NCBI RefSeq assembly: GCF_000317285.1
Contig: NZ_AJLN01000141.1
Coordinates: 1-64,000 of the forward strand
Origin: Chlorogloeopsis fritschii PCC 6912
GTDB lineage: Bacteria > Cyanobacteriota > Cyanobacteriia > Cyanobacteriales > Nostocaceae
DNA length: 64,000 bases
Reading direction: 5' to 3'
The notes under the pieces are model-generated. The model made no database searches. It saw only the letters and a program-made list of their open reading frames with translations, and had not been told where the DNA came from. Made by a program: the position numbers and the translations under genes. This document shows, piece after piece, positions 25,307 to 35,153 of this stretch (positions are counted from its first letter, which is position 1; each line of letters begins with the position of its first letter).

Positions 25307-27880
25307 GTGGATTCCCGATATAACCCAGCATCGATTGAGGAAAAATGGCAAACAACATGGGCTGAATTTGGCTTAGATCACACTCCCACAGACACAAAGC
25401 AGCCCAAATATTATGCCCTGTCCATGTTTCCCTATCCATCGGGCAGCCTGCATATGGGGCACGTCCGTAATTACACAATTACCGATGTGATTGCCCGTCT
25501 CAAGCGTATGCAAGGGTATCGGGTACTGCATCCGATGGGTTGGGATGCCTTTGGCTTGCCCGCAGAAAATGCCGCGATCGATCGGGGTGTGCCGCCAGCG
25601 AAATGGACATATCAAAATATTGAGCAGATGCGGCAGCAATTAAAGCGCCTTGGTTTGTCCATTGATTGGAACTGTGAAGTTGCTACTTGTTCACCAGATT
25701 ATTACAAGTGGACACAGTGGATTTTCTTGCAGTTTTATCAAGCGGGATTAGCCTATCAAAAGGAAGCAGCAGTCAACTGGGATCCTATCGATCAAACTGT
25801 ATTGGCAAACGAACAAGTTGACAACGAAGGACGTTCCTGGCGCAGTGGTGCTAAAGTCGAACGGAAATTATTGCGGCAGTGGTTTTTCAAGATTACCGAA
25901 TATGCCGAAGAATTATTGAATGACTTGGATAAGTTGCCAGGCTGGCCGGAACGTGTCAAATTAATGCAAGCTAATTGGATTGGCAAATCCACAGGCGCTT
26001 ACTTGGAATTTCCCATAGTTGGCAGATCGGAAAAAATCGGTGTGTATACTACACGTCCAGATACAGTTTACGGCGTTAGCTACGTCGTCTTAGCACCAGA
26101 ACATCCCTTGACAAAGCTGGTGACAACACCCAAACAGCAAGCAGCAGTAGAAGCATTTGTAGAAGAAGTTACCAACGAAAGCGAGTTGGAACGCACTGCC
26201 GAAGATAAGCCCAAACGGGGTATTCCCACGGGTGGTAAGGCAATTAACCCATTTACGGGTGAAGAAATTCCGATCTGGATTGCTGACTACGTGCTGTATG
26301 AGTACGGTACTGGTGCAGTTATGGGTGTACCTGCCCACGATGCGCGAGATTTCAAGTTTGCTAAAGAGCAGAATTTGCCGATTAAGGTAGTAATTGTGCC
26401 TGAAGGCGGCGATGCAGATGCATCTTTGACAGAAGCATACACTGAACCAGGAATTATGGTGAATTCTAGCCAGTTTGACGGCATGAATTCCACTGATGGC
26501 AAAAAAGCAGTTGTGGAATACGCCGAAAAACAAGGCTTTGGCAAAGAACGAGTACAGTATCGCCTGCGAGACTGGTTGATTTCGCGGCAACGTTACTGGG
26601 GCGCACCCATTCCCATTATTCACTGTCCTAACTGTGGTGCAGTGCCAGTTCCAGATGAAGATTTGCCTGTGAAGTTGCCAGAAGATGTGGAATTTACTGG
26701 ACGTGGTGGCTCACCTTTGGCTAACTTGGAAAGCTGGGTAAATGTACCTTGCCCTACTTGCGGTACGCCAGCCAAGCGGGAAACTGACACGATGGATACG
26801 TTTATTGATTCCTCGTGGTATTTCTTGCGCTTTACTGATGCTAAGAATGAACAGCAGGTTTTCGAGCCTGGCAAAGTAAACGACTGGATGCCCGTAGATC
26901 AATACGTAGGTGGAATCGAACACGCGATTTTGCACTTGTTGTATTCGCGGTTCTTTACTAAAGTATTGCGCGATAGAGGTTTGTTGAACTTTGATGAACC
27001 CTTCCAACGCCTGTTAACTCAAGGCATGGTGCAGGGTTTAACTTACTTCAATCCCAATAAATCTGGTAAAGATAAATGGGTTCCTTCTCATTTAGTCGCT
27101 CCTGCCAATCCCCGCGATCCCCAGACTGGTGAACCACTAGAACGTATCTACGCCACTATGTCTAAGTCAAAGGGCAACGGTGTAGCACCAGAAGACGTAA
27201 TTGCCAAATATGGTGTAGATACAGCCCGGATGTTTATTCTGTTTAAAGCACCACCAGAAAAAGATTTGGAATGGGATGAAGCGGATGTAGAAGGGCAATT
27301 CCGCTTTTTGAACCGAGTTTGGCGCTTGGTGACGGAGTTTGTGGCTGTTGGTAGTCAGGCGATTAATAGCGACAGTAAAGGCGAATTGACAAAAGCAGAG
27401 AAAGACTTGCGACGGGCAATTCACATTGCTATTAAGGAAGTCAGCGAAGACGTTGAGGACGAATATCAATTCAACACCGCTATTTCTGAATTGATGAAAT
27501 TAAGTAACGCCCTGAATGATGCCACCTGCAAAGATTCGTCAGTCTATGCAGAAGGTATTCGGACTTTAGTCGTTTTGCTAGCACCTTTTGCACCCCATAT
27601 CGCCGATGAGTTGTGGCATTTGCTGGGCAACACCAACTCAGTCCATACTGAAACCTGGCCTCAATACGATCCATCAGCATTGGTTGCCGATGAAATCACC
27701 TTAGTAATTCAAATTATGGGTAAAACTCGTGGTGCAATTCAAGTTCCTGCACAAGCAAGCAAAGTTGATTTAGAGAAGTATGCCCGTGAATCTGAGGTTG
27801 GACAACGTTATCTTGAAGGCAAGGAGGTTAAAAAGGTGATAGTGGTGCCTGGTAAGCTGATTAACTTTGTCTTGGGCTGA
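25307..27880 (+). CDS. leuS: Leucyl-tRNA synthetase
   Basis: 857 aa from GTG at 25307, chosen because AGGAG (25294-25298) stands 8 bp upstream and the family starts at [14 protein letters not shown]; an in-frame ATG at 25265 without a ribosome-binding site would add 14 residues. HIGH motif in [14 protein letters not shown] (about 40-53), a CP1 editing domain (about 220-420, with TTRPDTVYG and [13 protein letters not shown]), a zinc-type HCPNCG...CPTCG region and KMSKS in MSKSKGNG (about 615). Attaches leucine to tRNA-Leu and edits mischarged products. Complete. Confidence 0.96.
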   Translation: MDSRYNPASIEEKWQTTWAEFGLDHTPTDTKQPKYYALSMFPYPSGSLHMGHVRNYTITDVIARLKRMQGYRVLHPMGWDAFGLPAENAAIDRGVPPAKWTYQNIEQMRQQLKRLGLSIDWNCEVATCSPDYYKWTQWIFLQFYQAGLAYQKEAAVNWDPIDQTVLANEQVDNEGRSWRSGAKVERKLLRQWFFKITEYAEELLNDLDKLPGWPERVKLMQANWIGKSTGAYLEFPIVGRSEKIGVYTTRPDTVYGVSYVVLAPEHPLTKLVTTPKQQAAVEAFVEEVTNESELERTAEDKPKRGIPTGGKAINPFTGEEIPIWIADYVLYEYGTGAVMGVPAHDARDFKFAKEQNLPIKVVIVPEGGDADASLTEAYTEPGIMVNSSQFDGMNSTDGKKAVVEYAEKQGFGKERVQYRLRDWLISRQRYWGAPIPIIHCPNCGAVPVPDEDLPVKLPEDVEFTGRGGSPLANLESWVNVPCPTCGTPAKRETDTMDTFIDSSWYFLRFTDAKNEQQVFEPGKVNDWMPVDQYVGGIEHAILHLLYSRFFTKVLRDRGLLNFDEPFQRLLTQGMVQGLTYFNPNKSGKDKWVPSHLVAPANPRDPQTGEPLERIYATMSKSKGNGVAPEDVIAKYGVDTARMFILFKAPPEKDLEWDEADVEGQFRFLNRVWRLVTEFVAVGSQAINSDSKGELTKAEKDLRRAIHIAIKEVSEDVEDEYQFNTAISELMKLSNALNDATCKDSSVYAEGIRTLVVLLAPFAPHIADELWHLLGNTNSVHTETWPQYDPSALVADEITLVIQIMGKTRGAIQVPAQASKVDLEKYARESEVGQRYLEGKEVKKVIVVPGKLINFVLG

Positions 27881-27971
27881 GTCATGTGTATGCTGTTTGT
27901 CATTTGTCATTGTTTAAGAATTAATAACAAATGGCAAGCAATCAAAAAATCAAGTATGAATGGCTAATACG

Positions 27972-28010
27972 TAAATGCGCTTGAGAATTTTGCTAACTCA
28001 AGCGCATTTA
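27972..28010. terminator. Strong inverted repeat downstream of leuS
   Basis: 14-bp perfect arms TAAATGCGCTTGAG / CTCAAGCGCATTTA with an 11-nt loop, 91 bp after the leuS stop. There is no long T-tract, so termination efficiency is uncertain. The rest of 27881-28355 shows no gene. Confidence 0.55.
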
Positions 28011-28355
28011 GTATAAATATGAACCAATTCACTTGTTTGATGCAACATTTGAAGTTCGCAATAATCCTTAATTTACAGTCTATCGCGAAAATAACTTGTG
28101 GCAAACATCTGGTGAAGTGGTATCACTCCTTGCACAAAATTAAGGATATCTTTTCTGAGATAAAAAGAGGACTTAGGTGAGTGACAGTTTCTCAACTGAC
28201 CCTAGTATAACCAAGCAACAAGTATCTGTTTCAAAAGTAAGATATATGGCTATCCTAGCTCAACCCTTAGTACAAGACGGTATAAGAACTTGCTCATAAC
28301 CATAGCAATATATTACTAAGCGTGTGAAGATTCTGGAGTAAGATAAAAAACATAT

Positions 28356-29417
28356 ATGAAAATTTTTGTTCCAGGGCGCCTGTGTCTGTTTGGTGAACAT
28401 AGTGATTGGGCGGGAGGCTATCGCAGTCTCAACTCAGAGTTAGAAGTAGGTTGCACGCTACTGGTGGGTACGAATCAGGGGCTGTATGCCGAAGTGAAGC
28501 CACATTCAAATCTACTGATTCTGAGTGCCTGTCTTAGTGGTGGCAGCCGCAAAACCTTAACTCTACCGATGGAAAAACAGGTTTTGGTTGCCGAAGCCGA
28601 AAAGGGTGGGTTTTTCAGCTATGCTGCTGGTGTTGCCTACCAATTTCTTGTCAAGTCAGATAAATGTGTGGGCGGGCTAGAAATTGATAATTACCGAACA
28701 GATTTACCAATTCAAAAAGGTTTGTCATCAAGTGCAGCTGTTTGCGTTCTGGTCGCGAGGGCATTTAATCTGGTTTATGACTTAAAAATGTCGATCCGGG
28801 AGGAGATGGAGTTTGCCTATCTAGGAGAAATTACCACCCCTTCTCGTTGCGGGCGGATGGATCAAGCTTGTGCTTATGGTAATCGTCCCATTGCTATGAT
28901 CTTTGATGGCGATCGCACTGATATCATCGAACTTAGTGTTCCAACAGATTTGTTTTTTGTGATTGTGGATCTTGGTGCCAGCAAAAATACTCAGGAAATT
29001 CTCAGAAAACTAAATGAGTGTTATCCCTTCGCCCGTAACGAAATACAAGCAAATGTTCAGAAATATCTCGGTTCTGTCAGCTATCAAATCACCCAAGCTG
29101 CTGTTCGTGCCTTGCAAGCAGGTGATGCTCAACAAATTGGTATTTTGATGAAGCAAGCACAAGCAGAATTTGACAAGCATCTGATTCCGGCTTGCCCTCA
29201 AGAATTAACTGCACCAATTCTGCATCAACTGCTAAATTATGAACCGATTCAACCTTATATTTTGGGTGGCAAAGGCGTTGGTTCCCAAGGAGATGGCACA
29301 GCACAGTTTATTGTTAAAAACAAAGAAAATCAACAAAAATTAATTGAAATTCTTGAACGAGATTTTCCACAGATGCAATGTTTAGAATTAACGATTTATG
29401 CAGAAAAAACAAGTTAG
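28356..29417 (+). CDS. GHMP-family sugar kinase (galactokinase/L-arabinokinase-like)
   Basis: 353 aa. Motif 1, VPGRLCLFGEHSDWAGGY (5-22), resembles the galactokinase signature but with Leu-Cys-Leu-Phe and Ser-Asp-Trp. Motif 2, KGLSSSAAVC (121-130), is the phosphate loop. GRMDQA (166-171) supplies the likely catalytic Asp169, and motif 3 is GGKGVGSQGDG (304-314). The enzyme should phosphorylate a free sugar at C1 with ATP. Its stop overlaps the start of the nucleotidyltransferase gene by 20 bp, so the two are translationally coupled: sugar to sugar-1-P to NDP-sugar. The sugar is unknown (galactose, arabinose, glucuronate and others are possible). Confidence 0.85.
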   Translation: MKIFVPGRLCLFGEHSDWAGGYRSLNSELEVGCTLLVGTNQGLYAEVKPHSNLLILSACLSGGSRKTLTLPMEKQVLVAEAEKGGFFSYAAGVAYQFLVKSDKCVGGLEIDNYRTDLPIQKGLSSSAAVCVLVARAFNLVYDLKMSIREEMEFAYLGEITTPSRCGRMDQACAYGNRPIAMIFDGDRTDIIELSVPTDLFFVIVDLGASKNTQEILRKLNECYPFARNEIQANVQKYLGSVSYQITQAAVRALQAGDAQQIGILMKQAQAEFDKHLIPACPQELTAPILHQLLNYEPIQPYILGGKGVGSQGDGTAQFIVKNKENQQKLIEILERDFPQMQCLELTIYAEKTS

Positions 29418-30291
29418 AAAAGCTGTAATTCCGGCTGCGGGTTTTGGCACTCGGTTATTTCCTGCTACGAAAGTTGTTAAAAAAGAACTTTTTCCAATTA
29501 TTGATAAAGATGGCAGAGCAAAACCTGCCATTCAGCTAATCATAGAAGAAGCTTTTAGTGCTGGCATTGAAGAAGTTGGAATTGTCATCCAGCCAGAAGA
29601 TAAAAGAACTTTTATAGACTTATTTAAATTTCCACCCAAAGCAGAACTTTTTGAGAAACTTTCGCCAGAAAATCAGAAATACAGCAAATATCTGGTGGAC
29701 ATGGGTGACAAGATTAAATTTTTGGTTCAAAAAGAACAGCTAGGCTATGGTCATGCTGTATACTGCGCTAAAGATTGGGTAAATAATGAACCATTTTTGC
29801 TGCTATTGGGCGACCATATTTACTCATCTGATACAAAAGTATCTTGTGCGCGTCAGGTATTAGAAATTTATAAACAAGTTAATCAAAGTGTTGTTGGTTT
29901 AACGACAATGCCAGCAGATATGCTTTATAAAGCCGGGTGCATCACAGGGGTTTGGCAACAGAAAAACTCAATTATTTCACTAACGCAAGTATCCGAAAAA
30001 CCTACTGTTGAATATGCACGCCAGCATTTACGTGTTGAAGGTATAGCAGAAGATGAGTTTTTATGTATATTTGGGTTATATGTACTGACGCCGAAAATAT
30101 TTGATTTACTGGGAGAAAATATTAGTAATAACTTTAGAGAAAGGGGAGAATTTCAACTCACAACCTGTCTGGATAAATTGCGTCAAGCCGAAGGAATAAC
30201 AGGATATGTTGTGAAAGGAAAGCTTTTTGATATTGGAATGCCGGATGCTTATTTGCAAACTTTAATTGATTTTAGGAATAGGGATAAATAG
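29398..30291 (+). CDS. GalU-like sugar-1-phosphate nucleotidyltransferase
   Basis: 297 aa. The N-terminal VIPAAGFGTRLFPATKVVKKE (10-30) is the nucleotide-binding and catalytic signature of UTP-glucose-1-phosphate uridylyltransferases; LLLLGDHIYSS (134-144) provides the metal-binding Asp139 (family Asp-His), and GEFQLTT is also GalU-like. Overlaps the upstream GHMP kinase gene by 20 bp. Together they look like a salvage route for a free monosaccharide. The usual GalU call (UDP-glucose) is the default, but the pairing suggests a different or broader substrate. Confidence 0.87.
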   Translation: MQKKQVRKAVIPAAGFGTRLFPATKVVKKELFPIIDKDGRAKPAIQLIIEEAFSAGIEEVGIVIQPEDKRTFIDLFKFPPKAELFEKLSPENQKYSKYLVDMGDKIKFLVQKEQLGYGHAVYCAKDWVNNEPFLLLLGDHIYSSDTKVSCARQVLEIYKQVNQSVVGLTTMPADMLYKAGCITGVWQQKNSIISLTQVSEKPTVEYARQHLRVEGIAEDEFLCIFGLYVLTPKIFDLLGENISNNFRERGEFQLTTCLDKLRQAEGITGYVVKGKLFDIGMPDAYLQTLIDFRNRDK

Positions 30292-30373
30292 GTGTTTACG
30301 TTCCTCAATCTAACCTACAACAGAGAGCGATCGCACTGTTTTTCTCCTAGCAACACCTGAAGCAGACTTATCG

Positions 30374-30814
30374 CTAGTTAATCGGATCGTTAATAATTCC
30401 GCCGTCACACCAGATAGTATCTCGGCATATACACTCAGTAAAAGAGGTATTGTCCAAAACAGCTCCTCTGAAATTGGTTCTTACCATAGAACACAAAGCA
30501 ATTTCAGCATTTCTAAGATTAGCTTCCTCGAAAATGGTGTCAGCCAAAGCAGTTTCTTGCAGCAAGGCTCCTTTCAGGTTAGCTTGCCTGAGATTAGCTT
30601 TTACCAAACTGGAGAAAGACAAGTCAGTCTCCTCCAAATTAGCTCTCTCCAAATTGGCTCTACTTAGGTCAATCTCTCTCAAACTAGCTTTACTCAAGTT
30701 AGCACTACTCAAATTAGCATCACTCAAGTTAGCACAAGGTACTAGCACAATTCCCACAAAATCTCTTTCCCCAGCAGCATAACGCTGCAACAACTCCTCA
30801 ACAGTTATCCTCAT
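30374..30814 (-). CDS. Pentapeptide-repeat protein
   Basis: 146 aa. After an N-terminal helix (RITVEELLQRYAAGERDFVGI), about 17 tandem A(N/D)L-type pentapeptides run from 28 to 125 (ANLSDANLSSANLSKASLRE and so on), predicting a right-handed quadrilateral beta-helix. These are abundant in cyanobacteria with no general function. Single gene, convergent with the sugar-kinase pair. Confidence 0.88.
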   Translation of the reverse strand: MRITVEELLQRYAAGERDFVGIVLVPCANLSDANLSSANLSKASLREIDLSRANLERANLEETDLSFSSLVKANLRQANLKGALLQETALADTIFEEANLRNAEIALCSMVRTNFRGAVLDNTSFTECICRDTIWCDGGIINDPIN

Positions 30815-30839
30815 CTATATACCTCTACAACCATCATGT

Positions 30840-30965
30840 AATGAAGCGAGCAGTAACGAAAAACGTAGACGCGACAGCGGCTTCCCGAAGGGTACCACAA
30901 AGAACACAAAGGACACGAAGCCACCTCCGGTGTCTACGTTCCTCAACCCAACCTGAAGCAATCTT
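30840..30965. repeat. Dispersed repeat with GTAGACGCGACAGCGGCTTCCCGAAGG-type core
   Basis: AACGTAGACGCGACAGCGGC, CTTCCCGAAGGGTACC and AGAACACAAAGGACACGAAG are typical mobile intergenic repeats; related GC-rich words occur at 41510-41640. The region 30815-31237 carries an open frame on the minus strand, but it runs through this repeat and is rejected as a gene. Confidence 0.5.
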
Positions 30966-31237
30966 TCTTCAGCCACAGCGATCACCTGACTGGCTGATCT
31001 TTTCATGGTATTTTTTTCTCGTTTGAGATTTTTCACCTGGCTCCCTCTGCTTGATTTTTTGGCGAACGATCGCTTGACTTTCAAGACAGTCGCTACAAGA
31101 TCGGCGATCGCACAGGGAATAGCGAAATAAAAAAATACTGTCTTCCATCTGCCCAAAAAAGAGTGTACCTTTATTAACATCAATTTTCGTTAGCTGGGTT
31201 ACTTCCAAATAGGGCTAATTCTTGTTAGCTTAGAGGA

Positions 31238-32950
31238 ATGTTAATAAATGCTGAACTTCTGCTGCAATTTCAACGTTGTAAGCGCCGCTCTTATTTAGAT
31301 ATCCACGGCGACTTCAGCCAAACAGATGCTGCTAATGATTTGCTCCTGAAACTGCAACAAGACAAAATCGTCCATCAGAAAGGTGTTTTGGAGCAGTGGA
31401 ATTCTCGTCGCCCAGATTATAAACTGGGAGATTGGCAAAGGGGAAAGGCGGCGACTCTGGAGTTGATGCAGCAGGGAGTAGAGTGCATTTATCAAGGTGT
31501 GTTGCTAGCTAAATACTCGGATATTCAGTTGCAGTTAACTGAGACGGTAGAGGTGGATACGGGGGAAGACGCCCAGATGCAAAGACGCAAAGACGCGGAG
31601 AGTTTACCTGTGTCATCTTCCTCCTTTCAATCTGATAAATACACTTTATTAAGTCGTCCAGATTTACTGGTAAAGCTGCCTGGAAATTCCTGTTTTGGAG
31701 ATTGGATGTACGTTCCGGTGAATATTGAACTGGGAAAACGTCCGAAGCAAGAATATCAAGTTGTAGCGACATTTCACGCCCAAGTATTGGCGATCGCCCA
31801 GCAAGCGGAACCACAAACAGCTTCGTTAGTTTTGCGTGGCAAAGAGGGGCATTATTCTGTGGATCTGCTGAGATGGAAACCGCAGATGCATAGTATTCTC
31901 CAGGAGTTGATTCAAACTTTGGAGGAGGTGACAGCACCAGACTTGTTTATGAGTCGGCAACGCTGCAATCTTTGCCATTGGTACAGCAGTTGTTATGCGA
32001 TCGCTCAATCTCAGAAACACCTCTCTCTCGTACCAGGAATTACACCTGTTCGCTACACTCAATTACAGGCATTGGGTATTACTACAGTAGAATCTCTCGC
32101 CCAAGCTAATCCAACGGCACTGGAAAATCTGCCTGGTTTTGACAGCGAAGTTGCCTGCAAACTTGTATTGCAAGCTCAATCTGTACTACAAAATCGTCCC
32201 CTGATTTTACCCTATTTGCCAGATAGCTTATACCACTCAACAATTCCGGCGATGAGGGATGATTTGCAAAGTCATAGCCACGAACAAAGGTTACTGCCAA
32301 CGCTATCAACTCAGAATAATAAATTTACAACCCCAATTGAGCTTTACTTTGATATTGAAGCGCAGCCAGACTTAAATTTGGATTACTTGTTGGGGATTTT
32401 AGTTGTTGATAGACAAGCAAATACGGAAGATTTTTATTCTTTGCTTGCAGAAAAACCAGAAGACGAAGAATTGATTTGGCAGCAATTTTTGGATTTGATG
32501 TGGCAGTATCCGGATGCGCCAATTTATCATTTTTGTGTTTACGAATCTGATGCAGTTAAGCGGCTGGCGAAGCTTTACCGTACTTCCCATGCTTCTGTAC
32601 AGCCAATACTGAATCGGTTTGTAGATATATACGAAAAATTAACTCAAAGTGTAGCCTTGCCAGTAGAAAGTTATGCCTTAAAAGCGATCGCTCGTTGGTT
32701 GGGTTTTGAGTGGCGCGATCCAGAAGCGAGTGGTGCTAAGTGCATTTACTGGTACGATCGGTGGTTAAAAACAGGCGATCGTAGCTTGCTAGAAGTCATC
32801 CAGCGTTACAACGAAGATGACTGCCGCGCTACCCGCAGCGTCAAAGACTGGTTAGTTAAATTTTTCCAAGCAGAAATTAGAAATGAGGAATTAGAATACT
32901 CTTCGCAAAGCCGTCTTCCGGATGTTTGCGACAAAGTTCTTTACGATTGA
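31238..32950 (+). CDS. TM0106-family RecB-like putative nuclease with RNase H-like C-terminus
   Basis: 570 aa. RecB-type nuclease domain about 1-260 with YVPVNIELGKRPKQEYQVVATFH as the Asp/Glu-x-Lys core region and a Cys cluster (CNLCHWYSSCYA) at about 242-255. Helix-hairpin-helix-like segment about 268-315 (LGITTVESLAQANPTALENLPGF). C-terminal RNase H-like exonuclease domain about 365-545 with YFDIEAQ and YNEDDCRAT as acidic metal ligands. Probably a DNA repair or processing nuclease; biochemistry not established. Odd: residues about 106-130 (GEDAQMQRRKDAESLPVSSSS) match dispersed-repeat style sequence inserted in frame. Confidence 0.85.
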   Translation: MLINAELLLQFQRCKRRSYLDIHGDFSQTDAANDLLLKLQQDKIVHQKGVLEQWNSRRPDYKLGDWQRGKAATLELMQQGVECIYQGVLLAKYSDIQLQLTETVEVDTGEDAQMQRRKDAESLPVSSSSFQSDKYTLLSRPDLLVKLPGNSCFGDWMYVPVNIELGKRPKQEYQVVATFHAQVLAIAQQAEPQTASLVLRGKEGHYSVDLLRWKPQMHSILQELIQTLEEVTAPDLFMSRQRCNLCHWYSSCYAIAQSQKHLSLVPGITPVRYTQLQALGITTVESLAQANPTALENLPGFDSEVACKLVLQAQSVLQNRPLILPYLPDSLYHSTIPAMRDDLQSHSHEQRLLPTLSTQNNKFTTPIELYFDIEAQPDLNLDYLLGILVVDRQANTEDFYSLLAEKPEDEELIWQQFLDLMWQYPDAPIYHFCVYESDAVKRLAKLYRTSHASVQPILNRFVDIYEKLTQSVALPVESYALKAIARWLGFEWRDPEASGAKCIYWYDRWLKTGDRSLLEVIQRYNEDDCRATRSVKDWLVKFFQAEIRNEELEYSSQSRLPDVCDKVLYD

Positions 32951-33371
32951 GCCATGAGTAAGGTTAAAAATAACTCAGTTATTAAAACACGGGAACAGCA
33001 GTCAGATCTGTTCTAATATTATGTTCGTCAAAACAGTTATGATTAAAGCTCACGCACCAGACGCAGAGAGCTTTCACGAGTGTTGATTATAACTAATTAG
33101 ACGGACTTGATATAAGTTCTTCTTGAGACTAATACCAAGTTTTGTAGGGTGTATTGTCGCCAAGCACTGCACCATCCTAGATTTTCAGTGCGTTAGGACT
33201 ACTCTCTAATTTTTACTCCTCCGTGTTCTCTGTGCCTCTGCGGTTTGATTCTTTCTGAGTCGTGCGTAAGTTCTGACTACATATGAAAACAAATTCGTTT
33301 AACTAATGGCTGATAGCGATTAGCCATGATATTGTGTTGTTGACTTTTAGATTTTAGCGTCATACTTACCG
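32951..33371. other. Intergenic region, no gene seen
   Basis: 421 bp. Contains CCTCCGTGTTCTCTGTGCCT-type repeat text near 33220-33245, common in cyanobacterial intergenic DNA. Nothing else supportable. Confidence 0.45.
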
Positions 33372-34562
33372 ATGTACTTAATTAAAAAAATATGGAGATT
33401 GCCACGTATTTTTTATGTTTTTATCTTAGTTTTAATCATCAGTATATTATTGAGCAATTTAATCTCATGTCCTGTTGAAATCACAGATATAGATTTTATT
33501 GGTTCTGCCACTTTGCCTACTGGTTTGACATTTCAAAATACCGAAGTAGGAGGGTTATCTGGTATTACTTATGATGCTAAAAATGACCTTTATTATGCTA
33601 TATCTGATGACCGCAGTAACAAATCTACTGCTCGCATTTATACCCTAAAAATTGATTTGAGCAAAGGCTCACTCAAAGATGGTAATGTTATTCCTGTTGC
33701 TGTTACCCCATTATTAAATAAAGCTGGTACAAATTTTACTGCTGGTAGTGTCGATCCAGAAGGTATTGCTTTAACTAAGAAAGCAACTGTATTTATTTCT
33801 TCTGAAGGTGACAATAATCAATTAATCAATCCATTTATCAAAGAGTTTTCTCTTGCTTCAGGAAGAGAAATCGCAACATTACCCATACCGAATAAATTTT
33901 TGCCACATCAAAATAACAAGCAGGGTATCCGCAACAATTTAGCTTTTGAAAGCCTTACCATCACACCCAACGAAAAGCATTTGTTTGCAGCCACAGAAAA
34001 TGCTCTCATTCAAGATGGTTCAGAAGTAAAGCCAAACACTAATAGTCCTTGCCGGATTGTGCAATATAACTTGCTTACCAATCAACCAGAAAAAGAATTT
34101 CTTTACTTAACAGAACCCGTTGCTCCATTTTTGAATTTTTCTCGCAAATTTATGGGTGGATTCGCTGATTTATTAGCCCTAGATAATCAAGGAAGCTTTC
34201 TAAGTTTAGAGCGACATTTTACTGGCTTAGGATTTTATATTGCGCTGTTCCAATTTAACTTGACAGGAGCCTCTGACATTCATCATATCAGCAGTCTTTT
34301 AGCTGTAGATACCAAAAAAATCAAACCTGTTCAGAAAAATTTGCTGTTAGATTTGAGAAAAATTGATGTTTTGTTAGACAATATTGAAGGTTTAACTTTT
34401 GGTTCTAAATTACCTAATGGGCAGCGCTCATTAATCCTTGTCAGCGACAATAATTTTAATGTCCTTCAACGTACCCAAATATTAGCCTTTAAACTCAAGA
34501 TAGAATCTCCAGTATTCAGATTATTGCGTCGTCTTCGTTTAGTTCCAAATTTACAACGCTAG
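33372..34562 (+). CDS. Esterase-like / phytase-like domain protein, membrane-anchored or secreted
   Basis: 396 aa. N-terminal hydrophobic segment about 13-33 (IFYVFILVLIISILLSNLIS). The body resembles the phytase-like esterase domain: GGLSGITYDAKNDLYYAISDDR, GSVDPEGIALTKKATVFISSEGD, NLAFESLTITPNEKHLFAATE and NIEGLTFGSKLPNGQRSLILVSDNNF, matching the conserved Asp-Pro-Glu and Asn-Ile-Glu acidic motifs of a beta-propeller. Likely a calcium-dependent periplasmic phosphohydrolase or related enzyme; substrate unknown. Noticeably AT-rich, with no HIP1 site seen. Confidence 0.82.
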   Translation: MYLIKKIWRLPRIFYVFILVLIISILLSNLISCPVEITDIDFIGSATLPTGLTFQNTEVGGLSGITYDAKNDLYYAISDDRSNKSTARIYTLKIDLSKGSLKDGNVIPVAVTPLLNKAGTNFTAGSVDPEGIALTKKATVFISSEGDNNQLINPFIKEFSLASGREIATLPIPNKFLPHQNNKQGIRNNLAFESLTITPNEKHLFAATENALIQDGSEVKPNTNSPCRIVQYNLLTNQPEKEFLYLTEPVAPFLNFSRKFMGGFADLLALDNQGSFLSLERHFTGLGFYIALFQFNLTGASDIHHISSLLAVDTKKIKPVQKNLLLDLRKIDVLLDNIEGLTFGSKLPNGQRSLILVSDNNFNVLQRTQILAFKLKIESPVFRLLRRLRLVPNLQR

Positions 34563-35153
34563 CTTAATATATTCCAAAATATTTCAAGGTGTTAATATCT
34601 ACGTTTCCAACAATCGGGCAGGATTAAGAACTAATAGGGAGCATTGTCTATAAATATCCGCATTAGAATGAGGTATCTAATTGCGTGCAGCCATGACTTC
34701 TGAAAAAAATACAATCGCCAGACTTGTTAGTGCAGATAGCAACCAGAAACCAATTGTAGAACAGTTAGAGAGTGTTAGGTAACATTTCAACTATTAGCTA
34801 TACATACTAACTACTAAAGAACCAATTTTTCTGGGCAAAGCACAATGGGTTTATAGTATTTCTACGTACCTTACTTTTAAAAGTCGTATATTCACTGACT
34901 TTATCAATAAGACTTATTCATGTCTTATTGAGTTTCAGTGGTTTTTCTCATACTTATTAATTAATAATTGTGTTAAATAGGGTTTACAAGCATTTATATC
35001 TTTTTTAAGAGGGCTTGAGCAAAAGATTATAATTATTTTTTATTTATTTTTAAATTAGTTTATTAACTTTCAATAATTATTGATTTTTTCTAGTTAAAAT
35101 TAAGTATGAAATATTTATTTTTTGGCTTAATAATTGGAGAATAGAAAATATTT
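34563..35153. other. AT-rich intergenic region before the kinase pair
   Basis: 591 bp. A 29-codon ATG-to-TAA frame at 34693-34782 (MTSEKNTIARLVSADSNQKP...) looks like the start of a truncated gene, but is too short to call. The remainder is poly-A/T rich. Confidence 0.4.

Noticed and set aside
30815-31183. 122-codon frame on the minus strand
   Set aside because: Runs through dispersed-repeat DNA, has no recognisable domain and the composition is unlike its neighbours.
34693-34782. 29-codon ATG-to-TAA frame
   Set aside because: Too short and without a ribosome-binding site; may be a truncated gene start, but not supportable.
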